In this document: piece by piece, positions 22,034 through 32,544 of the stretch
Layout: each line of letters starts with the position of its first letter
Position numbering within the stretch: the first letter of the stretch is position 1
NCBI GenBank assembly: GCA_012295275.1
Contig: CM022678.1
Coordinates: forward strand, 7,656,099 to 7,703,242
Reading direction: 5' to 3'
Length of the DNA: 47,144 bases
Origin: Chrysomallon squamiferum
Lineage: Eukaryota > Mollusca > Gastropoda > Neomphalida > Peltospiridae
Made by a program: the position numbers and the translations under genes
Notes under the pieces: generated by a model
Seen by the model: the letters and a program-made list of their open reading frames with translations, nothing else
Told to the model about the DNA's origin: nothing
The model's database searches: none

Positions 22034-22752
22034 AATTTCTTAGCTTTCAAGATACTTGTAGTAATTATTAAAGTTATTAACAGCTATGCTTTGTCACTTT
22101 TTAAATATCTCTTGATCCACACTTTATATAAACCTTATAATTATTTTATTAAAAAATAAAAAAATAAAAAAAACAGATGATCTGAAAATGATCTAAGAAG
22201 AGATCTGTGTTTCCTTTCATGCACTTTTTTTCTACAGTACAGTTTAGTTATTAATGGAATAAAATTAAAAATATTTTATCATATGTCTCTTTAAAAACAA
22301 ACTTCCTCCATCTATCATAATACATTTTTAATGCAAAAGCAAAAAATAATACCATATATATGTTGTTAAATAAAACATAAATTCCTTCTTTTTCTTGTTG
22401 ACATATTATAATTATTATAATCAATAATAGATGAAAATGTGTACTATTAAAAGTTGTTTGCTATTACTACTACTACATCATTATTGTTATTATTGTTGTT
22501 GTTAATTATTATTATTTGATTTAATATATTCATCATTATCATTATACACAGTAATTATACAGACAGACAGGTAGGTGTACAGACAGACAGAAACAATATA
22601 AAATAGTTTTAAAATTTAAAAGAAATAATGACAGAATTTTATTTTTAACATATAAATATTTCATTGCAATTTTGTTTGATTACATTGGTCTACATACAAG
22701 TATATTTTAAATATCACAACATTCTTTGAAATAAACTACAAAATGACAGAAT
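22034..22752. other. AT-rich non-coding stretch
   Basis: Contains ATT/GTT-rich sequence near 22470-22520 and a CAGA-type repeat at 22559-22592. No exon seen. Confidence 0.5.
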
Positions 22753-23083
22753 GGTTTAAAAGTGACCACGTGACTCAGCAAGACTGCGTGGACTACAGCA
22801 AGTCACGTGTTTGTTTATCAGTGATTTTCTTTCTAAACAAAAACATTTTACACATTTATTGTAAAAATCACTAACAACAATTTTACTTTTGTCTGCACCT
22901 GACAGCAGAATGGAAACAGGACAAGAACAGTTTTATCTCGTTGTTATTGTAAGTGTGGTTTATGTAGCCCTGCAGACATTTGGTGCAGAACAAGTGTCCT
23001 CGATACAGAACTCACAGCTTGTCGTAAATTTCCATACAAAGTCAGCACAAAAGAATATCATCGGAATCTGAAGCTGTTGCCAT
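22753..23083 (-). pseudogene. Deleted, dead copy of the RING gene
   Basis: The minus strand starts MATASDSDD, identical to the gene at 3580, then shows TGT to TGA (Cys14), CGA to TGA (Arg24) and loss of zinc ligand Cys28 (CGA, Arg). It keeps HLFCTKCLQ. After the RING, sequence matching 3755 jumps to sequence matching about 4929 (AAAATTGTTGTTAGTGATT, KCFCL, KHVT), so intron, coiled coil and Thr/His linker, about 1.2 kb, are deleted. The pre-exon TTG/TTA tract is also kept (to about 23130), so this was a DNA duplication rather than a retrocopy. Confidence 0.88.
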
Positions 23084-23567
23084 ATCTGTTAATAATAAAA
23101 ATAAAAATAATAACAACAACAACAACAACAGCAGCAGTAGCAAGGACATGGAAGAATCAGAGAAGACAGAGAAAGGAAAATGTAAGAAAATTAAAAAAAA
23201 GAAATAATAATAATAATAATAATAAAAATAACAAGAAAACAAAAAGCACAAACAATGCCATCCTTAACAACAGTGACAACAAAGATATGAATAAATTCTT
23301 AAGAGCTTTCAATTCAGCAACAAATAATTTACCTTAATTTTTCTTATAATTTATCTGAATTAACATCCTTTGTCGTCGATGTATATCTGATTAGAGCTAA
23401 TAAAAAAAATTAAGAAATGCAAGTAATGAGATAACAGTTAACATTAGCTTCTGACAAAAATATTACGTTCTGATTATTTTTTACACCCTTAATTTTTATA
23501 CAAATATCATTATCATCTTTGTCAGTTTAAGAGGTGACACATGTGAATGGATAAGAAAAAACAGTGT
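23084..23567. other. Flank of dead RING copy
   Basis: The first part is the copied trinucleotide tract plus (AAT)n at 23205-23226; the plus-strand ORF 23077-23337 is Asn/Lys low-complexity and antisense to the pseudogene. Then AT-rich DNA, with a possible continuation of the exon at 23568. Confidence 0.5.
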
Positions 23568-23663
23568 AAATGTATCAAGTTCTGTTTGATCTTTTTTGTG
23601 TGATTGTTTAATGTTTTCAACACAAGTAACCATTACTTCCATTGTACAACTGAGTCTCATCTC
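23568..23663 (-). CDS. IRAG/LRMP-like exon, coiled coil (third seen)
   Basis: After the acceptor TTTTTGTAG the minus strand reads EMRLSCTMEVMVTCVENIKQ, then SHKKDQTELD. This resembles the IRAG1/LRMP (MRVI1 family) coiled-coil segment with the pattern RxSxAxEVMxxxVENLK. Those proteins sit on the endoplasmic reticulum and bind IP3 receptors. The frame is open past the likely exon end; no clear donor was located, so the lower boundary is uncertain. Confidence 0.5.
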
Positions 23664-23922
23664 CTACAAAAACACACAATATATTTGTACTGACTTTTAC
23701 TTGTAGGATTCTGTGGTTACTAATTATTACTGCTTTTATATATAAATAAATCTAAAAGTCAAATTATTTACTTATCTAAAGCTAAGAGATAACAAATGTG
23801 TCTAAAATAAAGATGAATTTGAATCAATGTAATTAAAGGTAAAGTAGAATTTTTCATTCAGAAACACCTTCAACAAAATTAATGTAGATATGTTTTTCTT
23901 TATGAACTGATTTCACACATAC

Positions 23923-24063
23923 CTCAACATCATTCCTTAAGACATGTAGTTCTTGGTCCATGTTCTTTTTAGTAATATCCCTTGACCTTTCTTGAATCTC
24001 ATTTCTCTGCTCTAGAGTTAATTTGTCCATCTTGAAGGCCAGAGATAGACTCAGGAATTTAGT
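23923..24063 (-). CDS. IRAG/LRMP-like exon, coiled coil (second seen)
   Basis: Exactly 47 codons, phase 0 at both ends, acceptor TTTTAAACAG and donor GTATGT. Reads TKFLSLSLAFKMDKLTLEQR, then NEIQERSRDITKKNMDQEL, a charged coiled coil. The pattern LAFKxDKLTLxxR-x-EIQxRSRDI fits IRAG/LRMP proteins. No stop or frameshift, unlike neighbouring exons, so this may belong to a live gene on the minus strand running from about 24.6 kb toward lower coordinates. Confidence 0.6.
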
Positions 24064-25032
24064 CTGTTTAAAATACCAAAAATACACCATAATATATAAA
24101 TACAATCAAAAGCTAATGTAAAGACATTAAACTGACATTATATTGAAAATAATAATGTATGTTAATAAAATAATAATTTTATTAGTTTTGACATCATTTT
24201 GTAAACAGGAAACATAAAATTCCTGATAGACTGAGGATACGCCATAAGATATACATTTTGTGTTTGTGTGAAGATTGTCTAGTATAATAAGTTAAACATA
24301 AATGTGAAAAAAAGAATTATAACTGACTTAATAAAAACTAAAAGCATACACTGTCTCCAAAACAAAGAAAAAACCATAACTGAATAAATAATATTTTTTT
24401 ACATAAGTATTTTTTTCACACTGAAAGATCTCAAAGACTTATCAATTAATCTAAAATAGCAAATAAATTGCATCTTTAAGTAAAATTCTAAATAAATCGC
24501 ATCTTTAAGTAAAATTCTAAATAAATGAAGAACACAAATTTACTTACTTTGAATTCTTCATCTGAGAAGTTGGTGAACTGAAATTAAAAATATACATTTG
24601 AGACAGCTGTGCTAATGGGGAAACAAATCTGGATATTGCTGATATTTTGCTAGTTAAGAAAATGATGGATGCAACATGAACTGCTGAACTCAAAAGGTCT
24701 TTCCTGAACTAATTTAACTAATCTCTGCAATAACTGAAATAAGGAAACCCCAGCATAATATAAAACATCAATATAAATAAAATGCACATATCTGTAAAAA
24801 CTCTGCATGATTTAAATACACATAACTGAAAACTAGGACTGAAGATATCACGTCATGTTACATATAATTCAGTGGATTCAGTGTACACAGTGCAGATAAG
24901 ATTACACACAATCAGATGACTCTAACCAAAACAAAGCATTTAATACCACCTTGAAAAACACACACACACATACACACACACACAGAAACACACACAAAGA
25001 CACCATATGTAAGTAAATACAAACATACATAC
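24064..25032. other. Introns and spacer on minus strand
   Basis: Apart from the microexon at 24548-24577, AT-rich. A 27-bp duplication (ATCTTTAAGTAAAATTCTAA) lies at about 24470-24525. At 24690-24733 the minus strand reads LLQRLVKLVQERPFEF after a good acceptor but lacks a clear donor. (CA)n at 24957-24998. Confidence 0.4.
24548..24577 (-). CDS. IRAG/LRMP-like microexon (first seen)
   Basis: A 30-base exon with acceptor TTTAATTTCAG and donor GTAAGTAAGT reads FTNFSDEEFK and joins in phase 0 to the next exon (TKFLSL). The short acidic FSDEE leading into the coiled coil fits the same family. Too short for ORF finding; supported by its splice sites and phase. Confidence 0.5.
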
Positions 25033-25327
25033 AAGGCTCGAAACTCATCTGAAATAAATTGAGTGACCATAATTTGTTTTTGGTGGCCCAAACAAAAAAT
25101 ATTCATGTTTCAGCTTTTGAGTGTAGGAAAACCTGTACTCACTTCATCATTAATTTTTGTAAGATAAAAAATATGCTTTGAAGAGTCACTTATGCAAATA
25201 TACCAACATATGTGATACTGAAATTCTTCTTTATCAAGAGAAAGAAAAATCATATCTTTTTTTTAACATCCCAGTCACCCAAACAGAAATTTGGTAGCAT
25301 TTGGTGACTGGCCACTTCGAGCCCTGC
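25033..25327 (-). mobile_element. Short dispersed element with inverted ends
   Basis: About 295 bases. Left end AAGGCTCGAAAC and right end GTTCGAGC-type (GGCCACTTCGAGCCCTGC) are inverse to each other around a GGCTCGAA core. On the minus strand it starts like the copy at 15285. No ORF. It looks like a MITE or similar non-autonomous element; class not determined. Confidence 0.6.
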
Positions 25328-26166
25328 GTTTATATGTACATAAGTATTTAAACACATTATTATTATTTATTATTGTAAAATATATCCAGACCATTTACTT
25401 CAGAAAATGTTTCTGTTTTATGAATTCCTCTGTCTGACTACTCTCATATCAGATGAATTTGTCATCTTCAGATTTTTCTCTCCAAATTAGAAAGATATTT
25501 ATTTTCAGCTTGCACAATTAACTTTGCAAATCAAGATTATTTATTCAGCAATTTTGGAAGTAAAGCTGGATTAGCCACAATTAACTAACTCAAAATGGTT
25601 TCCAGCTTTCAGTTTGTTCTCTCTGTATTCACTGAGTATATTTCTCTCTTTTATTTCCTCTTTCATCTTGAACTTCTACAATGATCTAGCAGAATTTTTG
25701 GCAGGCATCCCGGCTACTAATAATTATTTATGATGAGCATAAAACAGTGACAGGAATATATCTCATAAAATAAAAACAAATTCATCAATAAAAATCAAAG
25801 AAAATATATTTCAGGTTAGCTACATATATAGATCATAGTTAAGTTTTGCTATGTTTGTGTAATTCCCAACTTTACTTAAAAACTGTTAAGGTTTATTATA
25901 AAAAAATAAAAATTATTTATAAAAAAAATATATATTTCCTTAATTATTAGGATCAACATTGAGTGTCAAAAACAAAAACATGATATAAAAATACATTTTT
26001 GCCTTAACACAAAAATTAAAGTTAATAATATTTATTATTATTATTGTTGTTATTATTATTATATTAACATTAGCATAATCACCAGCATTATTATCATAAT
26101 CATTTCTGTTACTATGTTTTCTTAGATACAGATTACTAAGAACTTTAAAATTTAAAGATTGTTCAC
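25328..26166. other. AT-rich non-coding stretch
   Basis: Contains an imperfect (ATT)n near 26030-26062. No exon supported on either strand. Confidence 0.5.
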
Positions 26167-26224
26167 CTTCTGTTTATCTCGACATCTCCAGAGCTTTTCC
26201 AAATGGAGCAGTTGTTTCATAACC
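26167..26224 (-). CDS. Candidate small exon, minus strand
   Basis: Between a possible acceptor (TTCTTTCCCAAAG) and donor GTGAAC the minus strand reads VMKQLLHLEKLWRCRDKQK, a helical charged peptide. It could be an upstream exon of the IRAG-like gene or unrelated. Low support. Confidence 0.25.
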
Positions 26225-27306
26225 CTTTGGGAAAGAAAGAAAATAAAACAAAACACTTTCAGTTGATAATTAAATACAAATTCAAATACAAGCGTCATCG
26301 TTTTAGTTCCAGCAGCTGCACACCACCATGATAAACGTAACAAACGAGCTGCGATGAAATGTTCCGGCTAGAAATGTCAACATCAATCCGTCTGTAACTC
26401 TCTCGTTTCATCTTCAGTATCTTATTTAATGTTATTGCCTTTCATTATTTTGTACAGCTCTTCGTTTCTCACCTGAGATCTAGTGGGTGCGGTCTTTCTT
26501 TTCCAGGAATGTCATTTTCAATTCCACTGACACTTGGCACTGTTAGTTTCCACTACACTTTCAGTAGTTTTGTTGTTTTTTTGTACACAAATACTAGGTA
26601 TGTGTATTACTGCCGGAACTGCGTCTGCCATTTTCTGCTGTATCCGTGTGACCTGGATCTCCCCGATGGCGAGTGGTGTCTCTGCATAAATCACTTCTCG
26701 TTGGTTAACTGGTTCGTTTCGGAGGAGAGTTCGAAATTTTTTCTCATATTTCTTTTTTTACATCCACAATATCAGGTATATTTACTCCTGCCATGTCGAG
26801 CAAATTTGTCATAATTTCAGATTTGAGTCGTTCGTTTTCAAGACTGGTTGTTAAAACCAGATTGTGCTATAAAAATTAAAATCCAGATTAAAAAAATCAA
26901 CGTCTTTCACGTTTAAAGTTATTCCTATTTGAAACAGAGTATCACAACCTTCTGTCTGTCTACTAAAAATCAAATTCAAAATGTTAATGTTAATAAAAGT
27001 TAAATTTTTTACAAGTTTCTGAAATAGTATTAACTACTTTGAAATTTGTCTTAATACCAGAAAAGAGAACTTTAACTTAACTATTTGACTAGCACAAAAG
27101 CTACTAACGCATACCCAAGCTACAAACTGATTGCTGATTATATAATGAGCATGACATTATTAATAATAATAATAAAAAAGAACAGATAATGGTAGAAATG
27201 CTGACCATTCAGATTCAAAGAGATAACACTTACACTGGAAATATGAATAAACTAAGAATGCTTGAAGTGAACAATTTAACCTGACAACCAGATAGAACTG
27301 ACTCAC
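26225..27306. other. Spacer with CpG-richer, promoter-like patch
   Basis: From about 26280 to 26830 the sequence is richer in CG dinucleotides than elsewhere and might hold a promoter or first exon. On the minus strand a short reading MTNLLDMAGVNIPDIVDVKK is seen near 26812-26750. The plus-strand ORF 26509-26814 shows no family. The rest is AT-rich intron-like DNA. Confidence 0.35.
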
Positions 27307-27406
27307 CTGAGCATGTTTTGTTGTCTGAATTCAAGGTAAACATTTCTACACAAACACTGCTCCACTGTGTCATGCACCCTGCAGCCCTGTTCACACGAAC
27401 TGTCCA
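27307..27406 (-). pseudogene. EGF-domain exon, frameshifted
   Basis: Acceptor GCTGCAG, donor GTGAGT. Reads VDSSCEQGCRVHDTVEQCLC, RN, then after one extra base LNSDNKTCS. This is an EGF-like domain of the six-Cys type. The length of 100 bases is one more than the multiple of three needed for a phase-1 to phase-1 exon, in agreement with a single inserted base. Confidence 0.65.
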
Positions 27407-28069
27407 CTGCAGCAGTCACAACTGAACATAAAATATTTTTATAACTTTATTATATTTTGTCACAACTAAAATAATTTACAATTTTATCACATTCTGTCAC
27501 AAATGAAAATAAAATATTTTTATAATTTTGTCACTATTAAAATTGAAAAAATATCTTTAGTTATTTGTAACCACTGTGACAAGAACAAATGTAGCTTTTC
27601 TCAGTTTAGTACAAGAATGAATAATAAACACTCATTGAACAATTTAAAAAATTGATCTCTTGCATGAATTACTGAATGAATGATAAAGGTGGTGACAGTG
27701 AACAAATGAGGAAGGTAAAGAGTGAATGGATGAATGAATTAATTAATAAATATCTGTTTAATAATAGTTTAATTATTGGTTCTAAAAATTATTTTTTTGT
27801 TTATCTTTATTTACTTTTGTTGGTAATGTTCCTAAAAATTAATTTGACTCAAACTGCAAAACTAAAGTTAGCTGGTACCAAACAGGGTTTGTTTTGTTTC
27901 TTTTTTGTTGTTTTTAACAATGTTAATTTCTTAGTCACTGAAAGCTGATTTTCTGTGTTAAATAAACATTCTCTTAATTTTGAATAAAAAATTATTAACA
28001 AGTATAAAATGATATTTTTATTATTACATTTATTTATTTATTATATTTTAATGCAGAAAAAGTTAATTT
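27407..28069. other. Intron-like AT-rich DNA
   Basis: Includes two related segments near 27420-27460 and 27490-27530 (AAAATATTTTTATAA with TTTGTCAC). The plus-strand ORF 27676-27948 is Leu/Phe/Asn-rich with no family. Confidence 0.45.
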
Positions 28070-28982
28070 TGTGACAGCTGTATTAATTAACTCATTTCTA
28101 TGTAATTTTAAAATTTTAAAAGATCCATTCTTTTTTCTTTGGTGATTAAAATCACAAAAATATTTATGAATTTCATGAATCATTTGAATCATTTAACTAT
28201 TTTTTTAAAGTAAAACTAAAATGGAGTAGTTTTTGGAATATCACTATTTATAAAGTAATAAGCAATCATTTATTAAGTACAAAGAAATCATTTACTGCAT
28301 ATAACTATTTCATAAATAATAAGAAATCATTTTTAACATATAACTATTTCATAAGTAATAAGAAGTTGTTTGTAACATATAACTATTTCATAAATAATAA
28401 GAAATCATTTCTAACATATAGCTATTTATTAAATAGTAAGAAATAATTTCTAACATATAACTATTTAACTGTTTATTAACTAAAATGTTATAATTTCAAC
28501 TTGTTACCAAAATATTTTTAATATTGAGTAAATCAACTATTAATAAATATACCCTACTCACCTATACATTCATTTTATGACAGCTGTATTAATTAACTCA
28601 TTTCTATGTAATTTTTCAGTTTAAAATATCCATTCTGTTTTCTTTGGTAATTAAAATCACAAAACTATTTATGAAATATTCTATAATTTGCATCATTTAA
28701 CTATTTTTTAAATAAAATGAATCATTTTTATAATTATCAGTATTTATACAGTAATAAGCAAACATTTTGACCATATAACTATTTATTAAATACAAAGGAA
28801 TTATTTATAACATATAACTATTTCATAATAATAATAAACCATTAGTAACATAACTGTTTCATAAATAATAAGGAATTATTTCTAACATATAACTCTTTAT
28901 TAAATAAAACATCATAATTTCAACTTGTTACCAAATTTTTAATATTGAGTAATTAACTATTTATTAAGTATACTCTACTCAC
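28070..28982. repeat. Tandem duplication of intron with nested 39-bp repeats
   Basis: Two units, about 28070-28575 and 28576-28982, share GACAGCTGTATTAATTAACT, ATTTCTATGTAATTTT, TTTCAACTTGTTACCAAA and an end CTACTCAC. Each holds a 39-bp array of ATATAACTATTT type (units at 28298, 28337, 28376, 28415 in the first). The first unit ends with a copy of the EGF exon's last bases and donor. Confidence 0.8.
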
Positions 28983-29140
28983 TTACACATTCATCTGACA
29001 AGTTGTGATATCCTGTCTTACACTCAAATGAAAGGAGACTGGCAGGTTTTTGCAGTTGCTGTTTGCTTGACATGAAACTGTTGAAACACTACATTCATCT
29101 CTGTTGTTTTCACATCACACACCTTTACACTGACAATGGT
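28983..29140 (-). pseudogene. EGF-domain exon with stop and frameshift
   Basis: Acceptor CCCTCTCAG, donor GTGAGT. Reads DHCQCKGV, TGA stop, CENNRDECSVSTVSCQANSN, CKNLP, then in a shifted frame SFECKTGYHNLSDECV. The Cys spacing is that of an EGF domain. The length of 158 bases is one short of a multiple of three, matching one lost base. Confidence 0.7.
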
Positions 29141-29383
29141 CTGAGAGGGAAAAATAAAATCCAATTTGAAAATAAATAAATTAAATTAAAATCAAATTTT
29201 TGTGTTAGTTTTTATTATAAAACAAAATTTATAAAATTATATTAAAAGTATAATCTAAATATCATGAAAATTTCTAATTTTACAGAATAAGTTGCTTCAG
29301 ATTTCAAAATATAATTATGTTTTTAAAATATTAAAAAAATTATTTTTACATTATTGTATTTTGTAATGAGAAATTCTGCTTAC

Positions 29384-29514
29384 TAACACATGTTGTCTGG
29401 TCATTTTCCAGTTCTTCCCAGCCAGACAGGAACAAGTGAATCCACTGATTCTGTTAGTACAAGTATTGGTATACTTAGTAATACTGACATCAGTTGATGT
29501 ACACTTATTTATAT
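29384..29514 (-). pseudogene. Calcium-binding EGF exon, frameshifted
   Basis: Acceptor TGTGTAG, donor GTAAGC. Reads DINKCTSTDVSITKYTNTCT, NRISGFTCSCLAG, then in a shifted frame WEELENDQTTC. DIN-x-C and the G-F-T-C-x-C core are the cbEGF signature of extracellular proteins. 131 bases instead of 132 means one lost base. Confidence 0.7.
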
Positions 29515-29520
29515 CTACAC

Positions 29521-29588
<68 letters not shown>
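29521..29588. repeat. (AAT)n microsatellite
   Basis: About 22 AAT units, immediately upstream of the cbEGF exon on the minus strand. Confidence 0.95.
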
Positions 29589-29589
<1 letters not shown>

Positions 29590-29719
29590 CTAAAAAGCTT
29601 ATTTGAATATTTGTGAAACCAAGGACTTTTTCATCTGAGACAAGACAGGCAGCCCTTGAACTTTCTGCTTTGATAGGTACACTACAGTTCAAAGAAAAAA
29701 AAATGCTAACCTTTCTCAT

Positions 29720-29813
29720 ACTTTTTTCAAGTAGTAACCATAGTGACATAAACTGCCTTCAGCTTTATGAGAAATCTGTTGCCATGTCAAACCCTGACTT
29801 CTACATTCTCAGT
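29720..29813 (-). pseudogene. Decayed EGF-domain exon
   Basis: After TTTTGTTTCAG the minus strand reads stop-ECRSQGLTWQQISHKAEG, then SLCHYGYYLKKV. It fits an EGF domain in which two Cys have become Trp and Ser and a stop precedes the first Glu-Cys. The lower boundary is uncertain. Belongs to the same exon chain as 29384, 28983 and 27307. Confidence 0.5.
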
Positions 29814-29829
29814 CTGAAACAAAAGTAAT

Positions 29830-30915
29830 TTATTATTTTAAAAATATTTTTGACTTGTTTCTTTTTTCTTCATTTTTTTAATCAGTTTTTTGTTTATGTC
29901 AATTTAATATTAATATAAACAACATTTAAAACAGCATCAGTTCAAAAATGATAATGACTTTTTTTATCATTTTAAAAATAAATATAAACAAACAATAATT
30001 ATAGAATTAATTAATGATAGATATAAATCACTGTCCTTTCACTGTTAACTCATTGTTCACTAAAACATACCTAATTAATAGTAACAAAATTAACACAATA
30101 TAATTTTAAAACATTCTCAGGTGGCATTAAGTAATTTATCAAAACTGAATTATTTGTCCATTATACCCAGCATCTGTTTACAAACATGTTGAGCACATCT
30201 CAGTGTCTGAGTCTGTACAAATTTCTCTTAACTGCCAGGACTGGAGAAGTTGTGTTCTTCAGTGAAAGCTGCACTACACACATGGTCAAGTGGTCAACCT
30301 TGGTCTTTTTTCTGGTCAGCAGAAGGCTTGTTTATCCTGTAGAGAGAAAAATTACATTTATCATTGACAAGCCTAATAAATAAATTGTAGTTAAAAAAAA
30401 ACAAAAAAAAACAAACAGAAGTTATAAAATTTATCACATATCATTTAGAAAAAAAAATTAAAACAAATATTTAAAAATCACATATTGGTCTGAAACCAGA
30501 ATAAATTTCTATAAATTTTATAATAATTTTTGTGAGAATAAACAAATTAATTAATTCTTAAATACTAACTAAAATTAGGTTAAGGCCAGACCAGTCTCGA
30601 TAAACCACGATGTTTCGAATGTATGCTACGCTTTTCAAACCTGTATGAACTAATGTTTGTCAGCCAGTTTATTTTTATTTTTGATTCGGTAACGTTTTAC
30701 TTGTTGATTATTCAATTTAATAGAATTTTGGAAATATTTCACGAGAATCCAAATGGATTGGGATGTTTTATGTTTGTGCGAATACAAGCGTGAATCGGAT
30801 GCGGATGATCATGATGTAATGTGTATCACTCAGCACTGTATCACTATCACTGTATCAGTGTATGTGTGAAAGAAGCAGAAAGAGAGGTGTTCACCGTATA
30901 AACTATAATCGTATT

Positions 30916-30919
<4 letters not shown>
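29830..30919. other. Non-coding stretch with a possible receptor exon
   Basis: On the minus strand at about 30190-30345 one frame reads DHVCSAAFTEEHNFSSPGS before a stop, which might be a decayed extracellular domain exon (CUB-like start), but I cannot confirm it. The overlapping plus-strand ORF 30186-30383 has no family. The rest is AT-rich. Confidence 0.3.
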
Positions 30920-30994
<75 letters not shown>

Positions 30995-31011
30995 GTGTGT
31001 GTGTGTGTTGG
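30920..31011. repeat. Compound (GA)n(TG)n microsatellite
   Basis: GA run about 30920-30961 followed at once by TG run 30962-31010 with two TTG breaks. Confidence 0.95.
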
Positions 31012-31169
31012 CAATTTCATATGTAAATAAATTTATTATAACATTCACAAACGATAATAAGGCAGAGAAAAATGCATTTATTAGACAAATGTAGATTGAT
31101 AACAAAAAATATTATGTACTTCCAATAAATAAACATTATATTTACTATTAACATTGCAATTTTTCGTAG

Positions 31170-31278
31170 GACACTGTATTATTATTCAGATCTGTCAAGA
31201 AAGGGAATTTACATCATGGAGAAGGATGAATCACCAGTAACAGAAACCATTCTTATGCAAACTGCACCATTCTGAGTT
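31170..31278 (+). pseudogene. CAMSAP-like exon
   Basis: Acceptor TTTTTCGTAG, donor GTGAGT. Reads GHCIIIQ, then after a one-base shift DLSRKGIYIMEKDESPVTET, ILMQTAPF, TGA. CAMSAP proteins have GHxxVIQALSRKGIYV and a TPFK end here, so the match is residue by residue. The stop replaces the conserved Lys after PF, and joins in phase with the next exon (VNIHIALID). Confidence 0.75.
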
Positions 31279-31588
31279 GTGAGTATAATATATTTTATGT
31301 TTGTGTTTTAGAGAGTAAAATAAGATTTGTAGCAACTCTTTATTGATTATAAAATAGTGTAATAAAAATCACTTATTTGCTATTGTTTTGTAATCAGTTT
31401 AATATTATAATAATTGTGTTACATTATTTATTAATAACAAAGTATATTGAAGATATCCCACAGCCCACTTTGTCTGAATAAAATAGTTAAATTAAAATTT
31501 TGATAATAACAGAAGTATTAGTTATTTATTTATAACTGCTTAGTTATTATTTTTATTATTATTTTATTTATTTACTTTTGTCTTTCAG

Positions 31589-31674
31589 AACATACATATA
31601 GCTCTAATTGATGTTGTGATGTTGGCATATGCCAGTGAAGTTGTTTCAGTAGAATGTGCTGTCCTGGCCATCAG
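31589..31674 (+). pseudogene. CAMSAP-like exon
   Basis: Acceptor TGTCTTTCAG, donor GTATGC. Reads NIHIALIDVVMLAYASEVVS, VECAVLAI plus the first two bases of Arg. CAMSAP family sequence here is HLALIDALMMAYTVEMVSVE. This exon alone is undamaged, but those before and after it carry stops. Confidence 0.75.
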
Positions 31675-32100
31675 GTATGCTGTTGTTTTTGTTTATTTAT
31701 TTATTTATATTATTATCTTGTTAAATATTAAAATTTTATTTTTTTATTTATTATTAAACTGAGTTAGTTTGACTCTGTCAAAGTTGATTTACTTTTCTTC
31801 CTTTTAAATATATTGTAAATTATATTTCAGTTAAAGCTGAGGTATAGTTAAAGTATTTATTTTTCTACTTTGATTATTAAATGATAGCTGAAAAGAAGGA
31901 GAAGGATTATGATGATTGCAGATAAACATGCAAATGTACTAATGTATGAGAGAGAGGATTAAGGAATGGAGAGAGAGAGGGAGAAGGAGAATGATATTTG
32001 GGTGCATATTTTATATAATTTATCATATAGCATAAAGAGACCTCATACTTTAAATTCAACATTTTGAACAAGCAATTTTAAAACTTTCAGATGAATTACA
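31675..32100. other. Intron-like DNA
   Basis: AT-rich with purine-rich GAGAGA-type stretch at 31948-31990. No exon. Confidence 0.5.
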
Positions 32101-32206
32101 ACTTTTAACGCATCCAGTGAACTTCCATCAGGCACTGAGGACACAATTATTTTCTGCTTAAATAAAGTTGTACTGCTGCCATTGAAAATGAAAAAAATCT
32201 GAGCAG
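32101..32206 (+). pseudogene. CAMSAP-like exon with in-frame stops
   Basis: Acceptor AAACTTTCAG completes Arg, followed by TGA, then ITTFNASSELPSGTEDTIIF, CLNKVVLLPLKMKKI, TGA, and donor GTGAAT. The family has RFxTFxASxELPxxxEDAxxFWxNK; the invariant-looking Trp is Cys here. Substitution-type lesions cannot be explained by indel errors alone. Confidence 0.72.
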
Positions 32207-32327
32207 GTGAATTGGATTTGTTTTTTATTTAAATATTTCTCATTGTTCTAAACATAATTAAGTTTAATTTAATTTAATGCGGGAGTTTGCAGTTTGTTAA
32301 TAATATATCAGTAGGTAGACATGCACA

Positions 32328-32393
32328 TACACACAAATTACATTAGTACCTTGTAAACACACACAAATTACATTAGTATCTTGTAAACACACA
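32328..32393. repeat. 31-bp direct repeat, two copies
   Basis: Two nearly identical copies of an ACACACAAATTACATTAGTA-type unit, differing by one base. Confidence 0.85.
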
Positions 32394-32544
32394 GTACACT
32401 TTTTACCATGTACATTTGTCAGGCACATTCCTAGAATTACATTCATATAAATATGATTATTTTGGTGTAAATTTCTATATTATAAAACAAAAGAAGAAGA
32501 CAAGAAGCATCATATTGTAAAATGTTTAACTTTCCTATTAACAG

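Noticed and set aside
23077-23337. Asn/Lys-rich plus-strand ORF
   Set aside because: It is antisense to the copied trinucleotide tract of the dead RING copy and low in complexity.
29351-29749. The 132-codon minus ORF as one protein
   Set aside because: It joins an AAT-derived poly-Tyr run and intron DNA to the EGF exon. Only 29384-29514 is bounded by splice sites and shows the EGF pattern.
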